Assembly: GCF_014193425.1 (NCBI RefSeq)
Contig: NZ_JACHZG010000001.1
Span: 3,286,001 to 3,350,000 of the forward strand
DNA length: 64,000 nucleotides
Direction of reading: 5' to 3'
From: Microlunatus antarcticus
GTDB taxonomy: Bacteria; Actinomycetota; Actinomycetes; Propionibacteriales; Propionibacteriaceae
The translations under genes were made by a program, and so were the position numbers. Under the pieces are notes generated by a model that worked only from the letters and a program-made list of their open reading frames with translations, ran no database searches and was not told where the DNA came from. Of this stretch, positions 22,812 through 30,586 are shown piece after piece. Within the stretch, counting starts at the first letter, position 1. Every line of letters starts with the position of its first letter.

Positions 22812-24131
22812 TCAGGCGGTGACCGGACCCCCGGAACGTCCCCGCGTCGCGTCGCGGAGGGCTCGGACGAGGTCGTCGACGCGGTCGGGCTCGAGGTGGC
22901 TGACCGTGATCCGCACGGCGGACCCCGCCCCCTGCCGGAACCGCCTTCCCGGCGCGACCGCCCAGCCCGCGGCGAGCAGGTCGGCCACGACGCGGGTCTC
23001 GTCGGGCACCGGCAGCCAGACGTTCAGCCCGGTCGCGCCGGTGGCCGCCAGGCCCGCGCCCGCCAGCGCGCGGAGCAGGGCCTCCCGGCGGGTGTCGTAC
23101 GCCCGCGCCGCCGCGGCCACGACCTCGTCGACCCCCGGGTCGGACCACAGCGTGACCGCGACGCCCTGCAGCAACGTGCTGACCCAGCCCGACCCGATCC
23201 GCAGCTGGCCCTCGACCCGGGCGACGGTCGCCTCGTCGCCGGCCACCACGGCCAGGCGCAGGTCGGGCCCGTACGGCTTGGACAGCGAGCGCACGAACGC
23301 CCAGGCCTGCGTCGCCCCGGCCAGACCGGCGAGCGGAACTCCGGCCAGCTCCGCCGCGTGGTCGTCCTCGACGACCAGCACCTCGGGGTGACGGGCCAGG
23401 ACGCGACGCAGCGCGGCGGCCCGCTCGGCGGTGACGTACGCGCCCGTCGGGTTCTGCGCGCGGGAGGTGACGACGACCGCGCGGGCCCCGTTCCGCAGGG
23501 CGGCGGCCAGCGCCGGCGCCTGGGGACCCTCCTGGTCCACCGCGACCGGGAGCGCTCGGAGGCCGACCGAGGCGAGCAGGTCCAGCAGGTTGGGCCAGCC
23601 CGGGTCCTCGACCGCGACCGCGTCGCCCGGGGCCAGCCGGGCGGCGAGGACCCGGCGGATGGCGTCCAGGCCGCCACCGGCCAGCGTGAGGTGGTCGGTC
23701 GGCACGCCGTCGGCCGCCAGCCGGGTGCGCGCCAGGTCGGCGAGGGCGGGCAGCACCAGCACGTCGGGCGCGGCCGCCCGGTCCCAGCGCAGCCGCGCCG
23801 GGTCCAGCCGGGGTAGCAGGGCCGCGCTCGGCTGACCGGACGCGAGGTCGACGACGCCCTCCGGGACCGCCGACCCCCCGCTGCGCTCCCCCAGCGCCGG
23901 CCGTGCGCGCACCCGGGTGCCGTTGCGGCCGTGGGTCTCGATCAGCCCGCGCTGCTGCGCGGTGCGGTAGGCGCTGGCGACCGTCCCGGGTGCCACCCCG
24001 AGCTGGTCGGCCAGCGCCCGTACGGTCGGGACCAGGTCGCCGGCGACGAGCTCGCCGTCGCGGACGGCCGCCTCCACCGAGGCGAGGATCTCGCTTGCTG
24101 TGCTTCCGGCCAGCCGGTAACGTTCTGTCAC
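22812..24131 (-). CDS. MocR-type (GntR/aminotransferase) transcriptional regulator
   Basis: A 439-residue fusion of an N-terminal winged HTH (VPTVRALADQLGVAPGTVASAYRTAQQRGLIETHGRNGTRV) and a fold-type I aminotransferase domain. The PLP lysine is in RSLSKPYGPDLRL, and NPTGAYVT and VVEDDHAAEL are the usual cofactor contacts. MocR proteins often sense PLP (PdxR) or other amino compounds and control the divergent gene. Here that gene encodes a pyridoxamine 5'-phosphate oxidase-like protein, which favours a PLP-linked role. GTG start at 24131. Confidence 0.87.
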   Translation of the reverse strand: MTERYRLAGSTASEILASVEAAVRDGELVAGDLVPTVRALADQLGVAPGTVASAYRTAQQRGLIETHGRNGTRVRARPALGERSGGSAVPEGVVDLASGQPSAALLPRLDPARLRWDRAAAPDVLVLPALADLARTRLAADGVPTDHLTLAGGGLDAIRRVLAARLAPGDAVAVEDPGWPNLLDLLASVGLRALPVAVDQEGPQAPALAAALRNGARAVVVTSRAQNPTGAYVTAERAAALRRVLARHPEVLVVEDDHAAELAGVPLAGLAGATQAWAFVRSLSKPYGPDLRLAVVAGDEATVARVEGQLRIGSGWVSTLLQGVAVTLWSDPGVDEVVAAAARAYDTRREALLRALAGAGLAATGATGLNVWLPVPDETRVVADLLAAGWAVAPGRRFRQGAGSAVRITVSHLEPDRVDDLVRALRDATRGRSGGPVTA

Positions 24132-24160
24132 AATCAGCCGATTGTACTAGATCAATCAGC
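24131..24160. promoter_or_regulatory. direct repeats in the MocR/PNPOx divergent promoter
   Basis: CAATCAGC occurs at 24131-24138 and again at 24153-24160, 22 bp apart, about two helical turns. On the minus strand TACAAT (24146-24141) could be the -10 box of the MocR gene. Paired direct repeats in the divergent gap are the known binding pattern of MocR regulators. This gap is locally AT-rich. Confidence 0.5.
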
Positions 24161-24173
24161 GGACGTGAGACCG

Positions 24174-24839
24174 ATGACCACGAGCACCTATCCCCCGACG
24201 AGCAGGACCACCCCGACACGGCTGCGGGAGCGGGTCGCGTACGACCGTGAGGCCGTGCACGCCGCGCTCGACGAGGCGGTCCTCTGCCACGTCGCGTTCG
24301 TCGCCGACGGCGCTCCCGTCGTGCTCCCCCAGCTCCACGTGCGGGTCGGCGAGGCCCTCTACCTCCACGGCTCGACCGGGGCGCGGGCGATGCGGCAGTC
24401 GCTCGAGGACGGCCTCGACGTCTGCGTGACCGTCACCCACCTCGACGGGCTGGTGCTGGCCCGCTCGGCCTTCCACCACTCCGCCAACTACCGCTGCGTG
24501 GTCGTGCACGGCCGGGCGGTGCTCCTCACGGACCCGGCGGAGAAGGACGACGCCCTCCGGCACCTGGTCGACGCGATCGCCCCCGGCCGCTCGGACCACG
24601 TCCGCGGGCCCAGCCGCCGCGAGCTGGCGGCCACCGCCGTGCTGCGCCTCGACCTGACGGAGGTCTCGTACAAGAGCCGTTCCGGCCCGCCCGGCGACGA
24701 CGAGGAGGACCTCGCCTCGCCCTGGTGGGCCGGCGTGCTGCCGCTGCGCAGCGCCGTGCCCGGGACGCCCGAGCCGGCGCCCGACCTGACGCCTGGCATC
24801 GAGGTCCCCGCCCACGTCAGCGCGTGGTCCCGCGGGTAG
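24174..24839 (+). CDS. pyridoxamine 5'-phosphate oxidase family (flavin split-barrel) protein
   Basis: A 221-residue protein with the FMN-binding split barrel of the PNPOx-like family: CHVAFVADGAPVVLPQL, LYLHGSTGARAMR, DVCVTVTHLDGLVLARSAFHHSANYRCVVVHG and the C-terminal RLDLTEVSYKSRSGP. This subgroup is often annotated as FMN- or heme-binding, and its enzymatic role is rarely shown. It stands divergent to a MocR regulator with a 42-bp shared promoter. The ATG at 24174 was chosen; a GTG three codons upstream is possible. Confidence 0.82.
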   Translation: MTTSTYPPTSRTTPTRLRERVAYDREAVHAALDEAVLCHVAFVADGAPVVLPQLHVRVGEALYLHGSTGARAMRQSLEDGLDVCVTVTHLDGLVLARSAFHHSANYRCVVVHGRAVLLTDPAEKDDALRHLVDAIAPGRSDHVRGPSRRELAATAVLRLDLTEVSYKSRSGPPGDDEEDLASPWWAGVLPLRSAVPGTPEPAPDLTPGIEVPAHVSAWSRG

Positions 24840-24852
24840 ACGGACCGCTCGC

Positions 24853-24858
24853 TAGCGT
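24853..24858 (+). promoter_or_regulatory. -10 box of a leaderless promoter
   Basis: TAGCGT lies six bases before the GTG at 24865, with no Shine-Dalgarno sequence between, so the membrane-protein operon probably begins with a leaderless message. Confidence 0.45.
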
Positions 24859-24864
24859 GTCCGC

Positions 24865-25374
24865 GTGCACGAGCTCATCGCCTGGTCCGGCTTCGTCGGT
24901 GCCTGGCTCCTCGTCGCGGGGCCGCTCTACCAGGCCGCCGTCGAGCTCGACGAGCAGGGCGAACGGCGCGGCGGGGTCACCCGGGCGGCCCGGCAGACGG
25001 CTCCGCAGCCGCCGCTGTCGCCCTGGTGGTGGCTGCTGCCGCCCGTCGCGTACCTCCTCCAGCGCCGCCGCCAGCGGGCCTACCGCCGGCAGGTGCTCGA
25101 CGCCCTGACCGCCGAGGAGGTCGAGGGCTTCGTCGAGTTCACGAGCGTGGCGACCGGCTGGGCGATGGTCGCGGCGGGTGCCTTCTTCATCGCGGTCAAG
25201 GAGACGTACGAGCTGGCCGAGGTCTACGTGTGGCCGGTCGGCGTCTTCGCCCTGCTGCTGGTCGTCATGCTCGCCGCCTGCGCCGCCAACACGGTCGTCC
25301 GCGTCCGGCGTGCGCACGCGCTGGTCGAGGCCAAGGCCGCCGCCCCGTCGGACCGGGCAGCGGACCCGGCATGA
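24865..25374 (+). CDS. hypothetical membrane protein
   Basis: A 169-residue protein with an N-terminal hydrophobic helix (FVGAWLLVAGPLYQAAVELD), a Pro/Trp-rich loop (PPLSPWWWLLPPVAYLL), a basic stretch (RRRQRAYRR) and two more helices near residues 95-150. The TAEEVEGFVEF segment between is acidic. I do not recognise a family. It is first in a three-gene run joined by 4-bp overlaps (ATGA, then GTGA), ending with an MFS transporter. Confidence 0.75.
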   Translation: MHELIAWSGFVGAWLLVAGPLYQAAVELDEQGERRGGVTRAARQTAPQPPLSPWWWLLPPVAYLLQRRRQRAYRRQVLDALTAEEVEGFVEFTSVATGWAMVAAGAFFIAVKETYELAEVYVWPVGVFALLLVVMLAACAANTVVRVRRAHALVEAKAAAPSDRAADPA

Positions 25375-25661
25375 CCGACGAGCCGGAGGACGGGCCCGAG
25401 GTCGGCCCGGAGGAGCTGCACGGGCTGGTCGAGCGGGTGCCGCTGGGGTGGACGCCGGTCGCGTACGCGGGCCGCACCTGGGGCCTGACCCGCGCCGACC
25501 ACGCCGGCGGCGGTACGACGACCCTCTACGCCGAGGAGCTGGGCGGGGCCGACGCGGTCAGCGCGAACGTCTGGCGCACGAGCGGCGGGGACGTGCTGCG
25601 CCCGTGCGAGATGCCGGCGCAGGTCGTCCTCGACTTCCTGCGCGGCTGGACGCGGGAGTGA
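25371..25661 (+). CDS. small hypothetical acidic protein
   Basis: A 96-residue soluble protein overlapping its neighbours on both sides (ATGA at the start, GTGA at the end), so translation is coupled. The N-terminal 20 residues are Glu/Asp/Pro-rich; the rest looks like a compact alpha/beta domain (VPLGWTPVAYAGRTWGLTR, TTTLYAEELGGADAVSANVW). I know no function for it. Confidence 0.75.
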   Translation: MTDEPEDGPEVGPEELHGLVERVPLGWTPVAYAGRTWGLTRADHAGGGTTTLYAEELGGADAVSANVWRTSGGDVLRPCEMPAQVVLDFLRGWTRE

Positions 25662-26836
25662 CGCCCCGGTCCTGGCTCGGCGTGGCCCCGGCGATGCTCG
25701 TGGTCGCGTGGGGCGGCAACCACTTCTCGCCGCTGCTGCTGCTCTACCGGCAGGTCGAGCGCTACTCGGCGGTGCAGGTCGACCTCTTCTTCGCCTTCTA
25801 CGTCCTCGGGCTGGTCCCGGGCTTCCTGCTCACCGGCCCCGTCGCCGACCGCCTCGGCCGCCGCCCCCTGGTGGTCGCGGCCCTTGTGCTGAGCGTCCTC
25901 GGCAGCGTGGTCCTCGCGCTCGGCAGCGCGAGCCCCGCGGCGCTCTGCGCCGGACGGTTCGTCAGCGGCGTGAGCGTGGCGGCGGCGATGGTCGCCGGGA
26001 CCACGTGGGTCAAGGAGCTGTCGGTCGCCGCCGCCCCGAGCACCCGGGCCCGCCGGGCCGCGCTGACGCTGACCCTCGGCTTCGGGCTGGGGGCCGCCGT
26101 CGCCGGCGCGCTGGCGCAGTGGGGACCCGCGCCGACGCTGCTCCCGTACGGGGTGCAGATCGTGCTCTGCCTGGTGACGGCGGTCCCCCTGCTGCGCAGC
26201 CCGGAGACGCGTCGCCGCGGAACCGTCCCGCCCCGTCCGCTGCGTGAGGAGCTCTACCTGCCGCCGGCGAGCCGAGCCCGCTTCCTGCGGGTCGTGGTCC
26301 CGATGGCGCCCTGGGTCTTCGGCGCGCCGGCGCTGGCGTTCGTGGTGGGGCCCGCGCTCGTCGCCGGCCGCACGGGCGGCTACACGGTCGCCTTCGCCGC
26401 GCTGGCCGCGGTCGTCACCCTGTCGCTCGGGGCGGGCGTGCAGCCGCTCGTCCCCCGGCTCGGCCGTCTCGTCCGCGGACGTCAGGCCGTCGTCGGGCTC
26501 GGCCTCACGACCGTCGGCGCCCTGCTGCTCGCGCTCGACGTCCGGACGGGGTCGGTGGCGCTCGCGCTGGTCGCCGCCGCGCTGCTCGGCACGGCGTACG
26601 GGATCTGCATCCTCACCGGGCTCGTCGAGACGCAGGCCCTCGCCGACCCGGAACGGGTCGCCGGGCTGACCGGGATCTACTACTCCCTCATCTACGTCGG
26701 CTTCGTGCTGCCGGTCGTGCTCTCCGAGCTGGCGCACCTCGCCGACGAGGGCGTGCTGCTCGTGGTCGTCGCGGGCCTCTGCGCCGCCTGCGCGGTGCTC
26801 GTGGAACGCGGCCTGCGGACCACCCGCTCCGGCTGA
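25658..26836 (+). CDS. major facilitator superfamily transporter
   Basis: A 392-residue inner-membrane transporter with about twelve helices. The loop between helices 2 and 3 has the MFS motif GPVADRLGRRPLVV, and helix 5 carries GLGAAVAGALAQWGP. The substrate cannot be read from sequence; the closest style is drug/sugar MFS exporters. The GTG start overlaps the preceding TGA. A small hairpin at 26863-26879 follows. Confidence 0.85.
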   Translation: MTPRSWLGVAPAMLVVAWGGNHFSPLLLLYRQVERYSAVQVDLFFAFYVLGLVPGFLLTGPVADRLGRRPLVVAALVLSVLGSVVLALGSASPAALCAGRFVSGVSVAAAMVAGTTWVKELSVAAAPSTRARRAALTLTLGFGLGAAVAGALAQWGPAPTLLPYGVQIVLCLVTAVPLLRSPETRRRGTVPPRPLREELYLPPASRARFLRVVVPMAPWVFGAPALAFVVGPALVAGRTGGYTVAFAALAAVVTLSLGAGVQPLVPRLGRLVRGRQAVVGLGLTTVGALLLALDVRTGSVALALVAAALLGTAYGICILTGLVETQALADPERVAGLTGIYYSLIYVGFVLPVVLSELAHLADEGVLLVVVAGLCAACAVLVERGLRTTRSG

Positions 26837-26862
26837 ACGAGCCACCACCCGCGCCGGAGGGG

Positions 26863-26879
26863 GGCCACGGTCTGTGGCC
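26863..26879 (+). terminator. short hairpin after the MFS gene
   Basis: GGCCAC and GTGGCC pair around a 5-nt loop, 26 bp after the stop. The stem is only six pairs, so it is a weak candidate terminator. Confidence 0.4.
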
Positions 26880-27030
26880 ACGGGCAGACTTTGTCCGCAC
26901 CTGAGATTGAGATCACAAGCAACTGAATCGACTCTGGCTTGGCGCTCGGGCGGCCGCCTCCGGTACTGTACGGAACGGCTGGGGGGGTCATAAGAGTTCC
27001 ATCGGCCGGGGGGCTGAAGGGACGAGGTCC

Positions 27031-27050
27031 GGCACCGCATACGCGGTGCC
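27031..27050 (+). promoter_or_regulatory. hairpin in the leader of the exopolysaccharide glycosyltransferase gene
   Basis: GGCACCGC and GCGGTGCC form a perfect 8-bp stem with a 4-nt loop, ending 15 bp before the ATG at 27066. The ribosome site GACGGAAGG lies just after it. The leader upstream (26880-27030) is less GC-rich than its surroundings, with GTAC-T-GTAC near 26966. It could be an attenuator or RNA-stability element; no known riboswitch was recognised. Confidence 0.4.
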
Positions 27051-27065
27051 CAGACGGAAGGCTCT

Positions 27066-28112
27066 ATGAGCGCGTTGTCCGTGCCTCTGCGCCGCCTAGC
27101 GGACGACACGCACGAGTCGTCGACCCTCACCGGTCCGGCTTCCGCCCCCGCCGACATGCTGGACGAGATCCCCCGCGGTGCGAAGGTCCTCTGGGTCACC
27201 TCCACCGGCGGTCACCTCGCCGAGCTGAACCTCATCGCCGACCGCATCCAGCCGTCCGCCGGCTCGCGCTGGGTCACCTTCGAGACCGCGCAGAGCGTGG
27301 ACGCGCTCCGCGACCGTCCGCACCTCTTCGTCGACTACGTGTCGCCCCGTGACGTCCGCGCTGCGGTGCGAGCGGCACGCAAGGTGCTCCCCCTGCTGCG
27401 TCGCGAGCGCTTCGACGCCTGCGTGAGCACCGGGGCCGGGGTCGCCGCGACGATCCTGCCGCTCGCCGCCTGGAACGGCATCCCGACCTTCTACGTCGAG
27501 AGCCTCGCCCGCCCGCACGGTCCCTCGACGACCGGCCGCATCCTCGCCCACGTCCCCCGGGTCCGCACCGCCACGCAGTACACCTCCTGGGCGGGTGCCC
27601 GGTGGTCGTACGCCGGCAGCATCCTCCAGGACTGGACCGTCGAGCAGAGCCCGACCACGGAGGGACCGCTCAAGGTCCTGGTCACCCTCGGCACCATCGC
27701 GCCCTACCGCTTCGACCGCGCGGTCGACGCCGTGCTGTCGATGCTGCGCCCCGAGGACGAGGTCGTCTGGCAGCTCGGCTCCACGACGCGCACCGACCTG
27801 CCCGGCGAGGTCTACGAGCAGGTGAGCGTCGAGCGCCTCAACCAGCTCTCCGAGGCCGCCGACGTCGTCGTCGCCCACAGCGGGGTCGGCTCGGTCCTGC
27901 AGCAGTTCAGCCTGGGCAAGAGCCCGGTCCTGGCCGTCCGACGCTCCGCGCACCACGAGCACGTCGACGACCACCAGTCCGGCCTGGCCGAGACGCTGGA
28001 GTCCCACGGCCTCGCCGGGGTCCTCGACCTCGAGCACCCGTCCCGCCAGCTGCTCGTGGAGGCGGCCTCCCGCACGATCGTGCCGCCGCCGGCCTTCTGC
28101 CCGACGCCGTAG
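27066..28112 (+). CDS. Alg14-Alg13 fused glycosyltransferase (exopolysaccharide)
   Basis: A 348-residue protein that joins, in one chain, an N-terminal Alg14-like half (VLWVTSTGGHLAELNLI, near residue 42; CVSTGAGVAATILPLAAWNGIPTFYVESLAR) and a C-terminal Alg13/GT28-like half (VLVTLGTIAPYRFDRAV; VVVAHSGVGSVLQQFSLGKSPVLAVRR). In streptococci the same job is split between two proteins (CpsF/CpsG types) that add the second sugar to an undecaprenyl-linked sugar. It opens the polysaccharide locus. ATG with GGAAGG upstream. The first 35 residues are not conserved-looking. Confidence 0.85.
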   Translation: MSALSVPLRRLADDTHESSTLTGPASAPADMLDEIPRGAKVLWVTSTGGHLAELNLIADRIQPSAGSRWVTFETAQSVDALRDRPHLFVDYVSPRDVRAAVRAARKVLPLLRRERFDACVSTGAGVAATILPLAAWNGIPTFYVESLARPHGPSTTGRILAHVPRVRTATQYTSWAGARWSYAGSILQDWTVEQSPTTEGPLKVLVTLGTIAPYRFDRAVDAVLSMLRPEDEVVWQLGSTTRTDLPGEVYEQVSVERLNQLSEAADVVVAHSGVGSVLQQFSLGKSPVLAVRRSAHHEHVDDHQSGLAETLESHGLAGVLDLEHPSRQLLVEAASRTIVPPPAFCPTP

Positions 28113-28149
28113 ACCCGAATCCCGTAGCACGGGCGACCGACCAGGCCGC

Positions 28150-28776
28150 CTAGCTCTTTCCGACGAGCACCTCGCCGACGCGGTCCACCGCGTCGGCGAT
28201 GTCGTCGTAGGCCCGGACGTACGCCGCCCGGTCACGCCCGTACGGGTCCGCGACGTCGTCGTCACGGGGGTCGGCGACGTAGTGCCGCCGGGCACCCGCC
28301 AGGGGCACGGCCTGCCGCAGCCGCTCCGTGACGGTTCCGGGGGCGAGAGCCTCGGGGCCCACCTCGGAGAGCAGCCGCGCGAGCTCACGCAGCGTGAAGG
28401 TGCGCCGCACGACGGCCGGGGCCAGGCCGGCGGCCTTCCCCCGCTGCCGCTGGGTCATCGTGACGACGAGATCCGCGGCGCGGAGGTGCTCCGGCCGCAG
28501 CTGGCGGGCGTGGAAGTCCCCGCTGCCCGCCGGGGAACGCTGCCGGAGCAGGGACTCCATGGCCGGCTCGACCGGCGCGCCCACGACCGCCCGCGTCCCG
28601 GCCGAGGCCACCTCGACGTCGGCGCCCAGCACCTGCCGGAGCAGCACCGCCGCGACGGGCGAGCGGCAGATGTTCCCTTCACAGACGCAGAGCACGACGA
28701 ACGGCCGGGTCGCGGCCGCCGTCGTGCTCTGCGGTGTCGTGCTGGTGAGGGTCCTGCTGGTGGGGCTCGAGATCAC
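28150..28776 (-). CDS. low-molecular-weight protein tyrosine phosphatase
   Basis: A 208-residue LMW-PTP that should dephosphorylate the BY-kinase encoded next to it, so setting polysaccharide chain length or export. The active loop is C32-EGNIC-R38-S (CX5R), and the general-acid Asp lies in DPYGRD near the C-terminus. It is longer than the usual 150 residues, with a Ser/Thr-rich N-terminal tail of 25 residues and a middle insertion. The GTG start (28776-28774) overlaps the kinase stop (GTGA), showing translational coupling. Confidence 0.9.
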   Translation of the reverse strand: MISSPTSRTLTSTTPQSTTAAATRPFVVLCVCEGNICRSPVAAVLLRQVLGADVEVASAGTRAVVGAPVEPAMESLLRQRSPAGSGDFHARQLRPEHLRAADLVVTMTQRQRGKAAGLAPAVVRRTFTLRELARLLSEVGPEALAPGTVTERLRQAVPLAGARRHYVADPRDDDVADPYGRDRAAYVRAYDDIADAVDRVGEVLVGKS

Positions 28777-30218
28777 CCGCGGGCGGGCTCGATCTCCTGG
28801 TCCTGGTCGCGCGGCAGCTTGCCCTCGGCGCGACGCGGCGGCTTCGGGGCGACCGTGGCCTGGTCCGAGCGCTGCATGTAGGTGTAGCCGTACTCGTACG
28901 GGCCGAAGTTGTGCGCGGCGACCTTGTTGAGGACGACGCCGGACACGTGCACCCCGGCGGTGCTGAGGGACTCGAGCGCCCCGCGCAGCTGCGAGCGGTG
29001 CAGGCGGTCTGCGCCGACCACGACGAGCGTGGTGCCGGCCAGGCGGCCCAGGATCGCGCCGTCGGTCACCGGCAGCAGCGGCGGGCTGTCGAGGATGACC
29101 ATGTCGAAGCGCTCGGTGAGCTGGTCGAGCAGGTCGGCCATCGCGCCCGAGCCGAGGAGCTCGCTCGGGTTGGGCGGGACCTGGCCGGACGGGAGCACGC
29201 GGAGCGAGCTGTCCCCCCACGGCTGCAGGACGTCGTCCAGCGCGGCCTCGCCGATGAGCACGGTGGTGAGGCCCACCGAGCCCTCGATGCCGACGTAGCG
29301 GGCGATGCTCGGGCGACGCAGGTCGGCGTCGACGAGCACGACGTTCAGGCCGGCGTCGGACAGCGAGGCGGCCAGGTTGAGCGCCGCGGTCGACTTGCCT
29401 TCGCCCGGGATCGACGAGGTGACGACGACCGAGCGCGACTGCTCGGCGGCCTCGACGAACTGGAGGTTCGTGCGCAGGCGGCGGACGGCCTCGGCGCGGA
29501 CGCTCAGCGGGTCGTCGCGGATGACGACGGGGTGCGCCTCGGCGTCGGAGTCGAAGGGCACGACGCCCAGCACCGGCACCGTGGTGACCTGCTCGAGGTC
29601 GGCCTCGTTGCGCACCTTGGTGTCGAGCAGGCGGCGGGCGATGGCGACGGCGATGCCGAGCAGGAGGCCGAGGATCAGGCCGGCGGCGAGGTTGCGCAGG
29701 ATGTTCGGCGACGACGCGTCGGTCGGGACCTGGGCCGGCGCGAGGATCGTCGCCTTCACCGACTGGGACCCGTCCTGGCGGCGCGGCGACAGGTCGCTGG
29801 TCACCGAGGCGAGCTGCTGGCCGACCGCGTTCGCGATGGCCGCGGACCGTGCGGCGTCCGTGTCGGTCACCGTCACCTGGATGATCACCGTGTCGGTCGG
29901 GGCGAAGGCCGAGACCTTCGACGCCAGCTGCGACGGCGTGAGCTGCAGGCCGAGGTTCTGGATGACCGGCGCGAGCACGAGCGGCGAGGTCGCGACCTGG
30001 GCGTACGAGGTCAGCTGCGCCTCGGCGAAGGTCGAGCCCTGCGCGAGGTCGCTGCCCGACTGGGCACCCTGCACGCCGAAGAACAGGCGGGTCGAGGCCG
30101 TGTACTGGGGCGTCAGGGCGAACGTGATGCCCGCCGTCACGGCGAGGGTGGCGAGCGTGATGACCAGGATGCTGATCCAGCGTCGCTGCAGGACTTTGAG
30201 ATAGCCGCGCAGATCCAT
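28773..30218 (-). CDS. Wzz/BY-kinase: polysaccharide co-polymerase with tyrosine autokinase domain
   Basis: A 481-residue membrane protein joining a chain-length (Wzz) domain and a bacterial tyrosine kinase. Helix 1 (WISILVITLATLAVTAGITF) and helix 2 (LRNLAAGLILGLLLGIAVAIA) bracket the extracytoplasmic part. The cytosolic kinase has Walker A SSIPGEGKST (near residue 266), Walker A' VVLVDADLRRP and Walker B FDMVILDSPP. The C-terminal tyrosine cluster YEYGYTYM is the autophosphorylation site. ATG at 30218, with GAAAGG upstream. The gene for its phosphatase overlaps its 3' end. Confidence 0.93.
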   Translation of the reverse strand: MDLRGYLKVLQRRWISILVITLATLAVTAGITFALTPQYTASTRLFFGVQGAQSGSDLAQGSTFAEAQLTSYAQVATSPLVLAPVIQNLGLQLTPSQLASKVSAFAPTDTVIIQVTVTDTDAARSAAIANAVGQQLASVTSDLSPRRQDGSQSVKATILAPAQVPTDASSPNILRNLAAGLILGLLLGIAVAIARRLLDTKVRNEADLEQVTTVPVLGVVPFDSDAEAHPVVIRDDPLSVRAEAVRRLRTNLQFVEAAEQSRSVVVTSSIPGEGKSTAALNLAASLSDAGLNVVLVDADLRRPSIARYVGIEGSVGLTTVLIGEAALDDVLQPWGDSSLRVLPSGQVPPNPSELLGSGAMADLLDQLTERFDMVILDSPPLLPVTDGAILGRLAGTTLVVVGADRLHRSQLRGALESLSTAGVHVSGVVLNKVAAHNFGPYEYGYTYMQRSDQATVAPKPPRRAEGKLPRDQDQEIEPARG

Positions 30219-30586
30219 TAAGCAAAGCCTTTCGATGGGCACCCCAGGGGTGGCGTCGGGCGAAAGTCTGTCACAGCCCGACCCCCCGGAGGCCCGGTCG
30301 AGAGGTGTGCGGCGCCGTCGACGTATACACCCCGCCCGCTGCCCCGCGTCAGCAGGGCCGTCTCCGGCGGGCCACGCGTGACCGAACTCTCAAATTTACC
30401 GGTGTCGGCCAGCCGTGGTTAAATCCTGCCGAGAGTGGTGACCGGCACGAGCACGCCGGACTCGTCGACGAGACGCCACGTCGGTCCCGCCGGGAGGCAT
30501 GGGCGACCCGCCCCGGCGGACGTCGCTCGTCCCGACCGGCCGCGCCGTGCCCCGCAAGACCGTCGCTCGAGAGGCTGACCCACAAG
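30219..30586. promoter_or_regulatory. 368-bp divergent promoter region of the polysaccharide locus
   Basis: Lies between the BY-kinase (leftward) and a glycosyltransferase (rightward). It contains a GTATAC palindrome at 30323-30328 (context GACGTATACACC), an AT-rich patch around 30390-30425 (CAAATTTACCGG and GGTTAAATCC) that is the best promoter candidate, and no convincing gene. The last 160 bp before the ATG at 30587 could encode an N-terminal extension of the glycosyltransferase, but codon choice does not support it. Confidence 0.4.
30323..30328. promoter_or_regulatory. GTATAC palindrome resembling the GntR sites at 56-58 kb
   Basis: The context ACGTATACACC is shared with the site at 58526 in front of the GntR gene (ACGTATACACC). 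It could be bound by the same FadR-type regulator, or it could be chance; a six-base palindrome alone is weak evidence. Confidence 0.25.

Noticed and set aside
28777-30225. Upstream extension of the phosphatase frame through the BY-kinase gene.
   Set aside because: The frame stays open by GC bias; the phosphatase starts at the GTG that overlaps the kinase stop.
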